From Ahaetulla prasina (taxonomy: Eukaryota > Chordata > Lepidosauria > Squamata > Colubridae), in contig NC_080540.1 in the NCBI RefSeq assembly GCF_028640845.1, positions 93,508,061-93,572,060 on the forward strand: DNA of 64,000 bases, read 5' to 3'. The notes under the pieces were generated by a model. The model saw only the letters and a list, made by a program, of their open reading frames with translations. It made no database searches and was not told where the DNA came from. A program made the translations under genes and the position numbers. Positions 20,315-33,265 of this stretch are shown in pieces; positions within the stretch are counted from its first letter, which is position 1; every line of letters begins with the position of its first letter.

Positions 20315-22910
20315 GCCAAGACACTTCCAATTTTACACGGAGAAAACCCAACAACCAAAGACCTATATACAAACACCCGTGAAAACCTCAGAAAACAAAT
20401 ATTGCACCTCTACGGGGAGGAAATCCACCATCTGACCAGGACCTATGAAAAACTAGAAGTCCAAAGAGCTTCCATTTTATGTGACCTCGCATTCCTACGA
20501 AACTGCCGCGATGAAAATTTAAACCCCAAATGCTTCCAATTGAAATTCCACTCCAACTCTGCAGCCACCAAACGATCCTAAAAAGAACAGAATTGGCCTT
20601 AATCAGAAATGAACTTCACACAAAAGATTCCTCCTAGATCAAATCAACAAAGATCTCCTCACACTTCACCTCAAACTCAGCAACAAGATGCACCCGCACT
20701 TTGGGACAAATCCAAACAACTTGCCGCCTGAGAGCCAAACACAGACCACCCTCAAGACAGACACGCACACCAACAAACTCAAGACTACAAGAACGCCAGA
20801 AACAAACCCTCCACCCTCACAGCAACACATGAAACAAACAGTGCATAACATCTCAGATAGGATCCTCACCAAAGCTGAAACCGATGTCCTTTCCAAAGGA
20901 TTCAACTTTGCAGTCACTCCCAAATACATCCCCACTGAGACCATTATATGCGGAGTTGAAACCAGCCTGACCAAAATCAACCCCGATGACGCTAACAAAA
21001 TCAGACTCGAAATCACCAACATCCTCTGCAGCAGCAAGCCACCCAAAAGCAACTTACCCAAAGAGGAACAGACAGCACTACTTAACCTGAAAAAAGATAC
21101 CAGCATAATAATCCTACCAGCAGACAAGGGCAACGCCACGGTGGTTATGAACACATCTGACTACCAAACCAAATTAACCAACCTACTCCAAGACCCTGCA
21201 TACAAGCCCCTAAAACAGACCCCACCACCTACCTAGAAAACCACTAGATCCAAAATAAAAGCCTCCCCATCAGCGAAGAAATCCAACAAAGAATCATTCC
21301 CAGAGAGAAATCATCCAGATGCCCTAAGCTCTCGGCCTCCCAAGATACACAAAGAAGGAACCCCCACTCAGACCCATAGTCAGCTCCATAGGCTCACCTT
21401 TACAAAACCTAGCCAAATTTCTCGCCAAACAACTACAGCCCTATGCAGAATCCATCGCCTCACACGTAAAAACTCATTCCAGTTCATAGAGATCATAAAG
21501 AAACAAAACTTACAGCCCAGCGACCTACTCGTGAGCTTTGATGTCATATCCTCTTCACCCAAGTGCCAATCAAAGAAGCCTTGACAGCTATCCAAAACAA
21601 ATATAACCCCCCCAAGCACATACTAGATCTGACCAACCACTGCCTATCCAACACATACTTCATCTATAACGGACAAAAATACAAACAAATAGAAGGCGCA
21701 CCCATGGGATCACCCTCTCACCTGTCATTGCCAACCTCTACATGGAACACTTTGAAACCCAAGCACTAGAAAAATCTGATCACAAACCCAAACTCTGGCT
21801 CAGATACGTAGACGACACCTTCATAATCTGGCCACACGGGAAAGAAAAACTTGAAAACTTCCTCACACACCTCAATAGCCTACACCCCAAAATACAGTTC
21901 ACCATGGAAACAGAAGTTAACAACCAACTTCCCTTCCTAGATGTCTTAGTCTACAAGAAACCCAATGGCTCCCTAGGACACACCATCTACCAGAAGAAAA
22001 CACACACAAACCGCTATCTGCATGCACTCTCACACCACCACCCAGCACAGATCAACTCCGTAGCCAAGACACTCATCTCTAGAACAAAATGCTTAGCTGA
22101 TGAACAACACCTAAAAACCGAACTACACACTCTCACAAACGTACTAACATCCAATGGATTCCAGAGAAATAAAATTACCAAACTAATCCAAAAAGAACCC
22201 CCCACTAAAACCCAAGACAGAGAGCAAGAAAATGGCACAGCCCTCCTCCCATATATAAAAGGCACCACAGACAGAATCAGCAAGATCCTCCACAAACATA
22301 ACATCAAGACAGCATTCTGCACAAACCAAAAATATCCACCATCCTAAGAAACCCCAAAGACAAAATTGAGTTAGAAAATCAAGGAGTATATGAAATCCCA
22401 TGCACCGCCTGCCCCACCACATACATTGGACAAACCAACAGAAGAATAAGTGCACGCATTGAAGAACACAAGAACTCATTCAAAAAAGAGGAACCAACTT
22501 CTTCCCTGGTCCAACACTTTAAAGTCACAGGACACGATATTGACTTTAAAAAGACCAGAACTATCGCCAAAACTGAACACTTTAACAACAGAATAATCAG
22601 AGAAGCCATCGAGATAGAAAAACGCCCACACAGCATGAACAAACGAGATGATACCTCCCGCCTACCAGCCATTTGGAAACCTGCCCTTATTGACAAACGT
22701 GTCCCTAACACGAGGAATGACACCAGACCCACACTCACGAGGTCCACACAGGATGTCACCACCACACATCCACCCAGAAAGCACACCCAAACCCACACTG
22801 ATCAGGAAGCACGACCAAGGACCAGAAGCCAGACCGCAGCTGCAACATTAGCCACTTCAAACCCTCCAATCCATACATGCAGCAGACTGACACCCACTAC
22901 GAAGATGTAG
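20287..22910 (+). pseudogene. PLE ORF (RT + GIY-YIG), multiple frameshifts (copy D)
   Basis: The protein would copy PLE RNA and cut target DNA. From ATG 20287: a basic N-terminus; ENLRKQILHLYGEEI helical region; stop near 20578; then TVHNISDRILTKAETDVLSKG and ILPADKGNATVVMN (about 21110), the PLE fingers signature; frame break near 21236; LVSFDV (about 21530); GAPMGSP (about 21700); YVDD at 21805-21816; LPFLDVLVYKKPNG; LLPYIKGTTDRISK; then after a break near 22340 the GIY-YIG domain (about 22384-22480) and a Thr/Pro/Gln-rich tail. Essential motifs are present but the frame is interrupted at least four times, almost always by one-base gaps in short homopolymers. Confidence 0.85.
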
Positions 22911-23244
22911 CACGACCACGAACACGAAGCCAAACAGCAGCAGTGCAGCTCACCAGCTCAAATCCCCCTGCAGCACAGATTAGACTGAGCACAACCAAGC
23001 CCCCACCAACACAGGACACACCCCCAGCCAATCAGAGCACAGAAAAACCCCAGCCAATCAGAGCACAGCCAAGCTCCCACCCAATCAGTTCAAACCCCCA
23101 CTAGCAGTTAAAAGGAAGAAATAGCTGCGATCACACATTGCTCCCAGAAGCACGGTTGAAGCCTGAAGATGACGAATGAGACTTCGTCGAACGTCGGCAA
23201 GACACTTCCAATTTTACACGGGAGAAAACCCGAACAACCAAAGA

Positions 23245-24080
<836 letters not shown>

Positions 24081-24372
24081 AGTTAGTCCTCATTTTAGCA
24101 ATCACAATGGGAACTACCAACTTGGTCATTAAACAAAGTGGTTGCTAAGTGAAACCACAATTGTGCTTATGATCTTACGTCAGCCTTTTTTTGTTTTACA
24201 GACCTGCAAAGGTTATAAATGGGAAGATTTTGTTTATTAATATAATCAAATTTAGATGGCCACCCATCTCACAGAAAATGACTCTGGACAGCAGAAAATA
24301 AATAGGACTGGTTGCAAGGTACTTTTCCATTAGTATGTAACTGTGAGCAGTCACTAAATGAGGACTACCTGT
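24081..24372. repeat. Diverged copy of a TAGTCCTC-ended interspersed repeat
   Basis: Opens with AGTTAGTCCTCATTTTAGCA and closes with CACTAAATGAGGACTACCTG, so the ends are inverted (AGTCCTCATTT / AAATGAGGACT). Related, better-preserved members at 24.6, 28.8 and 29.3 kb contain the shared phrases GTTAAGTGAATC and GTCACTAAATGA. Likely a non-autonomous DNA element; family name unknown to me. Confidence 0.55.
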
Positions 24373-24597
24373 TGTTGATTTTACTGATAAGTCAGAGAAA
24401 AATGGGCTTGCAGCAGCATTGAATTTGTTATTTTCTGACTATCTTCTGGCATGGGAATTTGCTTAAAGTGTTTTACTCTCTTTGTTTTTAATCTCTTGGG
24501 ACAAATCTACACGAACATTAACCATTTTCTTCAAGTTACCAGTTTTACCAGTTTCAGGTTGTACAAAGTTTTAACAATCTGAAAAGTTAAGACAATA

Positions 24598-25290
24598 CAG
24601 GTAGTTCTTGACTTACAACCACAATTAAACCCAACATTTCCAGTGCTAGACAGTTATTTTGTGAATTTTGTCTCATTTTACTATCTTTCTTGCCACAGTT
24701 AAGTGAATCACTGCAGTTATTAAGTTGGTAATATGCTTGTTAGGTGAATCTGGCTTCCCCATTGATTTTGCTTTGTCAGAAAGTTGCAAAAGGTGATCAC
24801 ATGACCCCAAGACACTGTAACCAATGGTGGGATTCAACCGGTTCGCACCACTTTCGCCGAACTGGTTGTTAAATTTCTGGCTGGCCCCTCCCCTCCCTGC
24901 CCCAACCCTTCCAGAAGTCCCCATGCGCCCCATTTTTGCTCCCAGAAGGTTGCAGGAAGGCCTACTAAGCCCAAAACGGGGCATGGTGGGTTGGCAGGCC
25001 CCCCTGCAGCCTGTTTTTGCTCCCAGGGGAGTACAGGAGGCCGAGTGCTGCCCGTCACACCCCCTGGCCATGCCCACCATGGCCATATCCACCCAGCCGG
25101 TCATTAGAGCAGAGAACCTGTTGTTAAATTATTTGAATCCCATCACTGACTGTAACCATCATAAATAATGCCAGTTGTCAACTGTTTTGATTACAATTAT
25201 ATGGCCATGGAGATATGTATGAAACGGCAAGTCACCTTTTCCAATGCTTTTGTAACTTTGAATAGTCACTAAGTAAAGTTGAGAACTAAA
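24598..25290. repeat. Interspersed repeat interrupted by a hAT MITE
   Basis: The left part (24598-24821) has AGGTAGTTCTTGACTTACAA, AGTTAAGTGAATCACTGCAG, GGTGAATCTGGCTTCCCCAT and GATCACATGACCCCAAGACA. The right part (25149-25290) continues with CATAAATAATGCCAGTTGTC and TTGTAACTTTGAATAGTCAC. Together they give one unit matching the copy at 29.26-29.51 / 30.33-30.47 kb. The interruption is the MITE at 24822-25148. Confidence 0.65.
24822..25148. mobile_element. hAT MITE with perfect 8-bp target duplication
   Basis: Ends are inverted: left CAATGGTGGGATTCAA, right complement CAGTGATGGGATTCAA (two mismatches in 16). The 8-bp sequence ACTGTAAC is present immediately outside both ends (24814-24821 and 25149-25156), the hAT hallmark. 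The interior is GC-rich with a CTGGTTGTTAAATTTCTGGC block and its partner GTTGTTAAATTATTTGAA near the other end. It encodes no transposase; the overlapping frames of 74-143 codons are side effects of GC content. Confidence 0.85.
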
Positions 25291-28200
25291 GTAAAAAAAA
25301 ACTGAGTAAAGTTTTACATTTACATGCTTATTCAGCTCATTTGCTAGAACCTAATTAGACGTAATTATAGATACTATCTTCATAGTGGATGGCACTTTTA
25401 CAGGAGCTGATGTTTTCCTGAAAGCCATTCCAAAGGAATCCATTGTGTTCATTTAGGAGAGAGGAGCCTGATAACAATGAATATATCATTTATGTCCAGC
25501 AAATCTAAATGACCGCAAAGTGTCTTGTCTGTCACTGTCATGCCAGCAGCCAACTGAAATTCTGATGTGGTAGTCTTATAATTAGGGCACGATATTGGGG
25601 GCCAAAATAACATGAGCTGTGATGTTGATATAAGAATGCCTTTGGTTATCATAAACATACTCCCTAGTGAGAATCTTTTTAGTATAAACAATGTACATGA
25701 CATCAAAGAAATTTGAAATGTAATATTTGCAGGTGAATGATCACCAAAGAAAGTTTTTTTGAATGTGAATACTTCTATACCCATTTTGAGAATTTTTCAC
25801 AGCTTATGTCAAGTTAGACAGATCTCTTATTTTTGGGTTACCTTCCTTTAATTTAAGTAATATCACTCAGAGCACAACATACAGTGTTACTTAACTTAAA
25901 TTAGGAACAAACAAACCCACACACAGCCAGGAACCAAACACTGTTCCCAGCAACACCTCCCTCCACCTGCCATCATAAAAAGCTTTCTGGTGCAGCCTAT
26001 CAAGATGGGCGAGGCCTTCTCCCGAGTAATCTGGCAGATCTCCATTGCTCTCGTCTTTTCTCTGCCCTGTGTGCTCTCAGATCCCACCACGGAAGTCAAC
26101 TTCTCCTCCTCTTCACTGACTGTCCAGCCCTAAAAGCTGATCCCAGCCGAAGCCCCCTGTAAAACTTTTGGCCAGCTGTTCAGTCATTAATTAATCCACT
26201 TCCTGACATTCCAGGAATGAGCTTATCCTCCCTTGATCTGACTTCCAAAGAAGAATCTGAAGAGTCGTCCAAGGGAGATATCACAACTATCAGTGAAGTC
26301 ATGTCTAAGCTGGGATTCTTAACCTTTTTTTTAAAAAAAAATATTTAGGCACAAAATCTAGCTAATCAGTGGAAACACTATTATAGTGCCAGTAACTCTC
26401 TAGTCCCTGGATTGTCAAAAACTCATTTTCTTCTATGAAGAGAAGTTTTGCCAGCATTGAAGAATCTATTTGTTGGTTTTATTCTCCTTGACAGATTAAA
26501 AAAAAATGCTTTGGGAGACATCTGACCATGCACAGAGCACCTTCCAGCAACCTCTTCAATCAAACAAGTCTTCACCTAAGATCAAGCTGGAATAATGAAG
26601 GGCAGCCTTATAATACCCTGGAAAGATACAGTTTGTTTAAGAAGTTGCTGACCAGACTTGCACATTTATATCCTGCCTTTTATCCAGGAACAGGAAAGGG
26701 ATTTATATGTGGATTTCTCATTTTACCCTTAAAACAAACTTTTGAAGTACTTGGGACTGAGGGAAATAAGCTGGTTAAAAGTCACCAACAGGTTTCCATA
26801 GTTGAGGTGGACCTGATCCTGGATCACTTGGGTGTAATCCAGTGCTTTGATTACTATATCACACTGACTCACACATGAAGTACATGGGGAGTTCCTTATT
26901 TATAAGGAATTATGTGAACCCATGATATTAAAAACTACATGAAAGTTGATGGCCCAGATTAATTTTTGTTTTTGAATATGGAATCTGGAGAACTTTATGC
27001 AATATTTTATATAAGAAAAGATGAAATGAATATCGTATTTTATGACATCGTAGAAGAATTTCATTGTGACTCAAGAATTAATGGGGTTAAAAGACAATAA
27101 GAATATTTCCTCTTCTTAAGGTGGGCATTACAAATTTTAAAGTAAACCTAAGTTATATTAAACCTGTGGGACCTCTTCATATATACATTGTAAAAAGATC
27201 TATAAAAGATTCTGCACTAGAGTTCATATTAAAAATGCAAATACAATATTTTAAATCTTCTGATAAGATTAGACTCTGTGGGGCAACTAATTTTCAACAC
27301 ACCAGGTTTACATGGGAGCTACATTCACCGTTAATACTACAGTGTTATCTTCACCAGGTCAGATGCACTGCCTTTTCTGGGTTAGAATTCAAAACAGCAA
27401 TAATCCATAAATGCCACTTCTACTGCTCTGAATTTTGTCAGGCTCATTAAGGTCTTCGTTCACTGAAGCTTAAAACATTCCCTGAAATTTTGGGCAGGCA
27501 CTAGAATTACCTGATAATTACTTACAATCATCAACATTTTATTTGCTAGGACATTAAAACTTGACCTTTAGTTTCACAGCAGTTGTTTGAAACAATTTAG
27601 ATTGCAGGGAAATAAAACCTTGTGTGAAGTCAAACAGCTGAAATAAATGCCAAACTCATAAAAGGTAGCAATTCTGAGGCTCACATGGGTAACTTCCAGG
27701 CGGGGGAGGCTGCATTTTCCTCATCAGCTTTTCATTTCTCCTGGTGCAATTTTCCCAAAATTGTTTCTCTTCAACTATGTGAGGTTTATAATCCTAGAAT
27801 CCAAATTATCCCAGCTACAGGACATGCTGATTGGAAATTCTGCGAGTTGTAATCCAGTGGAAATTAGGTTGGCGAAAGTTGCCTTAAATACGGCCTTGAG
27901 TCCATTTACTAATGGATTCATTGCAATCTTCAAATGGCAAATGACAGTTTCTGAGACTTAATAGAATTTACTCACCCAGAAAATGGAGCAGTCATGCCAA
28001 TGTATGCACAAGTCCTTAGTAACCAAGCAAGAATTTGATGTTTTGAGAGAACCTGATGCCACGTTTTAAAGTTCCTGTTCCTATGCACTGGATCATTGAT
28101 AATCTATGTGAAACCAGGGGGAATTTACTGTTTTCATCTACTATTTTATGATCTAGGGAAAAGTACTAGAACATAATAATGACTCAAAAGTCAGAATATG

Positions 28201-28361
28201 GGAGAATCACAGTCATCCTTCTGGAAGTGGAGGTGGTCAGGGAATCAATCACCTGCTCTTGGGTTGCGTTTGGAAAATACTGATATTATGATGTGACACA
28301 CATCTCTTATTGAGTGTGGAACTGAGGAACAAGCAAGTTTTGTATATGCTTCAGTCTACTG
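25291..28361. other. No firmly recognised feature
   Basis: Three kilobases of largely unique AT-rich DNA. A GC-richer patch at about 25.9-26.2 kb (GATGGGCGAGGCCTTCTCCC, CCATTGCTCTCGTCTTTTCT) stands out and could be an old LTR or SINE piece, but I cannot assign it. Several frames of 66-116 codons lack domains. I see no exon with plausible splice sites. Confidence 0.45.
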
Positions 28362-28477
28362 CAGTGTTTCTTAACTTTTGAAGTTTGTAGATGTGCGGAC
28401 TTCAACTCCCCAAAAATTCCCCAGCCAGGATGGAAATTCTGGAAGCTGAGGTCCACACATTTTCAAACTGCCAAGGT
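28362..28477. mobile_element. hAT MITE remnant
   Basis: Begins CAGTGTTTCTTAACTTTTGA and contains GACTTCAACTCCCC, AATTCCCCAGCCAGG and then the inverted partner GGAAGCTGAGGTCCACACAT ... ACTGCCAAGG. This fold-back of TGTGGACTTCAACTCCCAGA-type sequence is typical of a reptilian hAT MITE; the last bases of the right end (GAGAAACACTG) are lost. Confidence 0.6.
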
Positions 28478-28798
28478 GTCACAATCCATTTCCAAAGTCA
28501 ATGGAGTGTTTTCAGTCCAGAACTCCTAATACCTTTAGAGCCAATACAGAATAGAGATCTACAATTTCTCCTTGGCAAACTGCACTTCCAATTTTTTTGC
28601 AGTTCCCTGGAGAACTGTACTCTTGTCCATTCACTGAAAAGGCATTGATGGCTCCTGGAAACATCAGTGTGTTCAGTGCTGATGCACACAGGGAGAAAAC
28701 TTGTCTTGAATCAATGTATGTACAGCTACATGAATTAAGGTTTTCTTTTTGCAGATGCCTGCACGATGCATGCAGAGTTTGCAGATATTGACATTTCA

Positions 28799-29215
28799 GT
28801 GCTGTTGTCAATGCGCACTCAAATACATGCCTCAATTTAGGTTACAATTGAGCCATGAAATTTGGTCATGAGTTGTTGCAGTCGTAAACTGAGTTACTGG
28901 TTTTGTACAACTTGTTTACAACAGTTGTTAAAGAAGCCACTGAGGTTGTTAAATGAATTGCATGGTTGTAAATCAGAATCCAGGTTATCTGATGGGTGGT
29001 TTTTTTTTGCCAGGAAAAGGCAAAAAACAATTGCAAAACATGATCATGTGATTGCGAGCACCGTAACTGGGTAACAATGCGACTCAGTTGCCAAGTGCCT
29101 GAAATGCAGTCCCATGGCCTCAGAGATAGTGCAGTGGTCGTAACTTTGAGGATGAATCGTAGGTAAGTCTTTTCGAGTGCTCTGTAACTTTGAAAATTGA
29201 GACTACTGTTCATCA
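28799..29215. repeat. Diverged copy of the TAGTCCTC-ended repeat
   Basis: Shares GTTACAATTGAGCCATGAAA, TTGTTAAATGAATTGC, CATGATCATGTGATTGCGAG, CAGTTGCCAAGTGCCTGAAA and GTAGGTAAGTCTTTTCGAGT with the neighbouring copies. Heavily mutated. The small ORFs on both strands follow from the repeat. Confidence 0.55.
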
Positions 29216-29511
29216 TTAAGGTCCAGTTTGCATCATCTACAACCCATGTTAGAAAATTGTAGTAATCTTCAATTTATGACCACAACAGAGCCAGAAATTT
29301 CTGTTTCCAAGCAAGACAGTTGTTGAGTGAATCTTGCCCCTTTTTACGATCTTTTTTTGCCACTGCAGTTAATTGTTAATTGAATCATGAAACGTTAGGC
29401 GAATCTGGCTTTCTCGACTGACTTTGCTTGTGAGAAGTTGGTCACAAATGGTCAGGACATGACCCGGGAAGAGTGCAACTGTCATAAATACATGCCAGTT
29501 GCCAAGCAGCC

Positions 29512-30315
29512 AAGGTGTTGTTGTTTTGTTGTTACTGTTTCCCCCCGAAAATAAGCCCTCCCCTGAAAATAAGCCCTCCCCCCAAAATAAGCCCTCCCCC
29601 AAAATATTTAAATGCATGCGCAGTCAGTCCCCGCCATTTCCTTTGGTTAGGGTTAGGGAGACAGAGCTGGAAACCAGGTAAGACGGCAAAAGGATCCCTG
29701 TCTTGCTCCACACTCCCCAAAATAATAAGACCTCCCGAAAATAAGGCCAAGCGCTTATTTTGGGGTTCAAAAAAAATATAAGACGGGCTTATTTTTGGGG
29801 AAACATGGTATTATTTTTATTTTATAATTTTCTATTAAATACATTTTTAGTGCTTAATAAATATCGTGTTGTCTGGGTATTTAATTTACTTAATAATACA
29901 GATTACATTCTTAATTGCCACCCCTTTTTTCCAGCCATTGGTAAAATAAATTCCATGTTTGATAGTATTCTACATCCTCTTTCTGTTTAATTTTCAATGT
30001 CAATCTATCCATTTCTGGACAATCTAGTATCTTCTTAACCATTTTATAAAGTATTTAAAAGCACATTTTATCATTTGTGGTGGACTTATGACAAAGCAAA
30101 AAAATTGGGCAAAGATATACAGGTGGTTAGAAAAGATGATAGGGAAACATGTAGACTTTAAACCTGAACTGTTTTTATTAGGTATAACATCAGAAAATCT
30201 TGATAAGAAAAGTCTGTATTTAATATTACATGTCTTAACAGCAGCGAGAATTATTTTCACACAATATTGGAAAAATGAAGATATACCACGAGATAAAGAA
30301 ATAGTTAAGAAGATA
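29512..30315. mobile_element. L1 fragment, apparently 5'-inverted (twin-primed), carrying a MITE
   Basis: Flanked by the 10-bp duplication CCAAGCAGCC (29502-29511 and 30316-30325). The right part (about 30060-30315) translates on the plus strand to a squamate L1 ORF2 C-terminal region: WWTYDKAKKIGQRYTGG-like with frame shifts, KPELFLLGITSENLDKKSLY, LHVLTAARIIFTQYWKNEDI. It has no poly(A) at its right edge. The left edge instead is TTGTTGTTTTGTTGTTA, an A-rich tail read backwards, and 29811-30050 looks like minus-strand L1 3' UTR. A reversed 5' segment plus an opposite 3' segment between one target duplication is the twin-priming structure. Confidence 0.55.
29535..29808. mobile_element. TA-flanked MITE with AAAATAAGCC ends
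   Basis: Left end CTGTTTCCCCCCGAAAATAAG, right end complement CCATGTTTCCCCAAAAATAA, with TA on both outer sides (29533-29534 and 29809-29810). Near the left end the phrase AAAATAAGCCCTCCCC is repeated three times. The interior includes GGTTAGGGTTAGGG (about 29645-29658), a short telomere-like run. Same family as 52133-52271. Confidence 0.7.
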
Positions 30316-30465
30316 CCAAGCAGCCCAGTTTTGATCACATGTACATAGGGATGCTACAAGGGTCATAAGTGAGAAAAATGATCATAAGTCACTTTTTTCA
30401 ATGCAGTTGTATCTTCAGACTGTCACTAAATGAACAATTATTAATTGAGTTCCTATCTCTACAGG

Positions 30466-30988
30466 AACTCAGTTTACCATGAAATCTTTTTTGATGCATT
30501 TTTTAAAATGTTAACTGTTGGTAGCTGCAATTGAGATACCCATCAGGAGATTATTACTCATTACATACTCGTTACAATGAGGAGAAAAATTAAATCCAAA
30601 TTCTGAGGGAAATTACTGCAGATGTGACACAGAAGGAAGAACAAGTAACAATGTAAGAATTCTGTGTCTCACTACATTGAAAGCAATAAAAAGTACAACT
30701 GGCTAACAGATGGGAAGTAATATAGGGTAATAATAAGGAAAATAAAGAGATTTATCCTTGCTTCAGTTGCAAACACTGGTAATAAAACAAATGTTTTACC
30801 AAGAGTTTCTTTACAATTTTCATGGTATCACAAATCACTGAAATGAAATTAACTGAATTATATACTGATACTGAAAACTCAGCTGTTTATACGTACCAAA
30901 GCCTAAAGCCCCAACCTTGTATTGTGATAGAAAGAGCATGCACATACTGGGATTTGCATTTGCTGGTCCCACTTATTTTGAAGACAGA
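30466..30988. other. No recognised feature
   Basis: AT-rich unique-looking DNA up to the SINE target site. Confidence 0.5.
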
Positions 30989-31000
30989 TATATTGCAAAG

Positions 31001-31356
31001 GAGGGACATGATGGCTCAGTGGCTAAGACACTGAGCTTGTCAATCGAAAGGTTGGCAGTTCAGTGGTTCGAATCCCTAGTGCTGCATAACAGGATGAGCT
31101 CCCATTACTTGTCCCAGCGTCTGCCAACCTAGCAATTTGAAAGCATGTAAAAAATGCAAGTAGGAAAACAGGGACCACCTTTGTGGGAAGGTAACAGCAT
31201 TCTGTGCTCCTTTGGTATTTAGTCATGCCAGCCACATGACCACGGAGATGATTTTGGACAGTGCTGGGCTCTTCGGCTTTGAAACGGAAATGACCACCGC
31301 CCCCTAGAGTCAGAAAAGACTAGCACATATGTGCGAGGGGAACATTTACCTTTACC
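31001..31356 (+). mobile_element. Sauria-type SINE with 12-bp target duplication
   Basis: tRNA-like head GAGGGACATGATGGCTCAGT, B-box GGTTCGAATCC at 31065-31075 (a perfect polymerase III B-box), central GTGGGAAGGTAACAGCATTC and CCACATGACCACGGAGATG, and the 3' end CCTAGAGTCAGAAAAGACTA then ACATTTACCTTTACC. The duplication TATATTGCAAAG is exact at 30989-31000 and 31357-31368. The copy is full length; overlapping small ORFs are meaningless. Confidence 0.85.
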
Positions 31357-31368
31357 TATATTGCAAAG

Positions 31369-32568
31369 ACATACAGAAAGAGCCTATAGACATGTAAAGC
31401 CAATAGGTGTAATGCTGACCTTCTGTTTCTACAATTATTCTATCAACATTTTCACCTTGCCAGGTAATATTCCCTACTTCAGTTACTAACATGCTAAATA
31501 CAAAATAGGAGAAGAACATGAATTAATATATGCTTTATAATGATTACTGGATTCAAAGCTAAGCTGAAGAAACAATATCATTGATTCTGGATTTAAAAAA
31601 GGAATTAAACCCTATAGTAAATAATCAGAAGGCTTTCTGAAATACCTGGCATTCAGTCTGTTCAGTAAAGATCTCCTCAGCTTGTGAAACAGATTGCCTG
31701 AGTGCATAACAAAAGCTCTGGATTTATCAAGCCAGTCTCAACTTGTTTATATGATTATGGACTAAGTGGCTCTGAAGATAAGAGAGATAGTTAAGGAAGA
31801 ATAGAAATCTATCTTTCATTCTATTTTTTATGTGGTTTGCTGGTGGGATTGCAAAAACACCTGCAATTTCTTTGGCAATTATGATTTATATGACAGTAAT
31901 CAAAACTGATATGCCTTTCACAGTAGAGTAGCTATGATTTCTTTTTTTAAAACGGAGCTTTTTGAACCTGAAATTGGTACTGTATTGCCCAATAATGCAG
32001 ATAAAAGAATAAAGTTTGGGGTAAAGAAAGTTGTTGACAAACGTCTGAAAAAAATACTTTAAAAATACTTTAAATAAGAAGTACAGGGCAGAAAATAATT
32101 TTCTGGCTCAGAAACTAATTCCTTAGACATATTAAGTGTTATCCTAAGCATATAAAGAAATGCTTGTATGTAAGAGAAGAAGGGTAAGAGGTTGATAAAT
32201 AGGACCAAGGAAATCTAAACTGATGGGCCAATTTAACCAAATGTGTTAATCAGTTCTCCAAATTAAGGCTTATTTGATTCTCTGCTCAGATAGCTTAGCA
32301 ATTTTTAATATGATGATTATACAGATGACTTGTTCTTTCAGGTCTTTATTTTTTTGTTTCTAACCAACAGAAAATTGCTCCACTCCTGTTTCCTAACAGC
32401 CTTAAAGTCAGGGGAGTCTGGTGTTGCAATTCAGCCTCCCAACCTTCTGGAGAGCTACAGACGGCAATGAGTGTAATATTATTACTTCAATGAAAAGTGT
32501 AGATTCTGTAATATTTACAAGGGATGAGGAGGTGGGAACTCAAAACAGGTAGCAAGCTGATTGTGGTA
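31369..32568. other. No recognised feature
   Basis: AT-rich, no repeat or coding signature found. Confidence 0.5.
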
Positions 32569-33265
32569 TAGAATAGAATAGAATTTTTTATTGACCAAGT
32601 GTGATTGGACACATAAGGAATTTGTCTTGGTGCATATGCTCTCAGCTCTCACATAAAAGAACAGATACCTTCATCAAGGTACAATATTTAGAACACTTAA
32701 TGATAGTCATAGAGTACAAATTTAACACTTAACATTACAACACTTAATGATAGTCATAGGCTACAAATAAGCAATCAGGAAACAATATCAGTATAAATTG
32801 TAAGGATACAAGCAACAAAGCTACAGTCATAAGTGGAAGGAGATGGGTGATGGGAATGATGAGAAGATTAATAGTAGTGCAGATTTAGTAACTAGTTTGA
32901 CAGTGTTGTGGGAATTATTTGTTTAGCAGAGTGATGGCCTTTGGGGAAAACGTTGTTCTTGTGTCTAGTTCTGGTGTGCAGTGCTCTATAGCGTCGTTTT
33001 GAGGGTAGGAGTTGAAACAGTTTGTGTCCAGGATGTGAGGGGTCTGTAAATATTTTCACAGCCCTCTTTTTGACTCGTGCAGTATACAGGTCCTCAATGG
33101 AAAGCAGGTTGGTAGCAATTATTTTTTCTGCAGTTCTAATTATCCTCTGAAGCCTGTGTCTGTCTTGTTGGGTTGCAGAACCAAACCAGACAGTTACAGA
33201 GGTGCAGATGACAGGCTCAATAATTCCTCGGTAGAACTGGATCAGCAGCTCCTTGGGCAGTATCC
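32569..33265 (-). mobile_element. LINE ORF2 C-terminus with (ATTCT)-type tail
   Basis: The minus frame ending at 32892 encodes LPKELLIQFYRGIIEPVICT, VTVWFGSATQQDRHRLQRII and RTAEKIIA, then DLYTARVKKRAVKIFTDPSH and LFQLLPSKRRYRALHTRTRH. This motif set (FYRxxIExxxxxxITVWFG ... LxRxVRTAEKIxG ... DPSHPxHxLFxLLPSxRRYR) is common to a CR1-group LINE family of fishes and reptiles (Rex1/Babar-like in my reading, not certain). The 3' UTR ends CACTTGGTCAATAAAAAATTC then TATTC units. A piece of the same UTR lies at 61.80 kb. The visible frame is intact over about 120 codons, but the upstream enzyme is absent. Confidence 0.7.

Larger units (their letters stand above)
29255..30465. repeat. TAGTCCTC-type repeat split by an L1 insertion
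   Basis: Left part 29255-29511 (AATTTATGACCACAACAGAG ... CATGCCAGTTGCCAAGCAGC) and right part 30316-30465 (CCAAGCAGCCCAGTTTTGAT ... ACTGTCACTAAATGAAC) form one unit when 29512-30315 is removed. CCAAGCAGCC is present on both sides, as a 10-bp target duplication. Confidence 0.6.

Noticed and set aside
24673..25168. Overlapping 74-143 codon frames around 24.8-25.1 kb
   Set aside because: They run through a GC-rich hAT MITE and its flanks; frame openness follows base composition.
25896..26160. GC-richer patch considered as a host exon or LTR
   Set aside because: No open frame with plausible splice sites and no terminal or repeat signature that I could verify.
29645..29658. Telomere-like GGTTAGGGTTAGGG
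   Set aside because: Only two repeats, inside a MITE; not an interstitial telomere array.
31001..31110. tRNA-like sequence with a perfect B-box
   Set aside because: Continues into a SINE body and has target duplications; not a tRNA gene.
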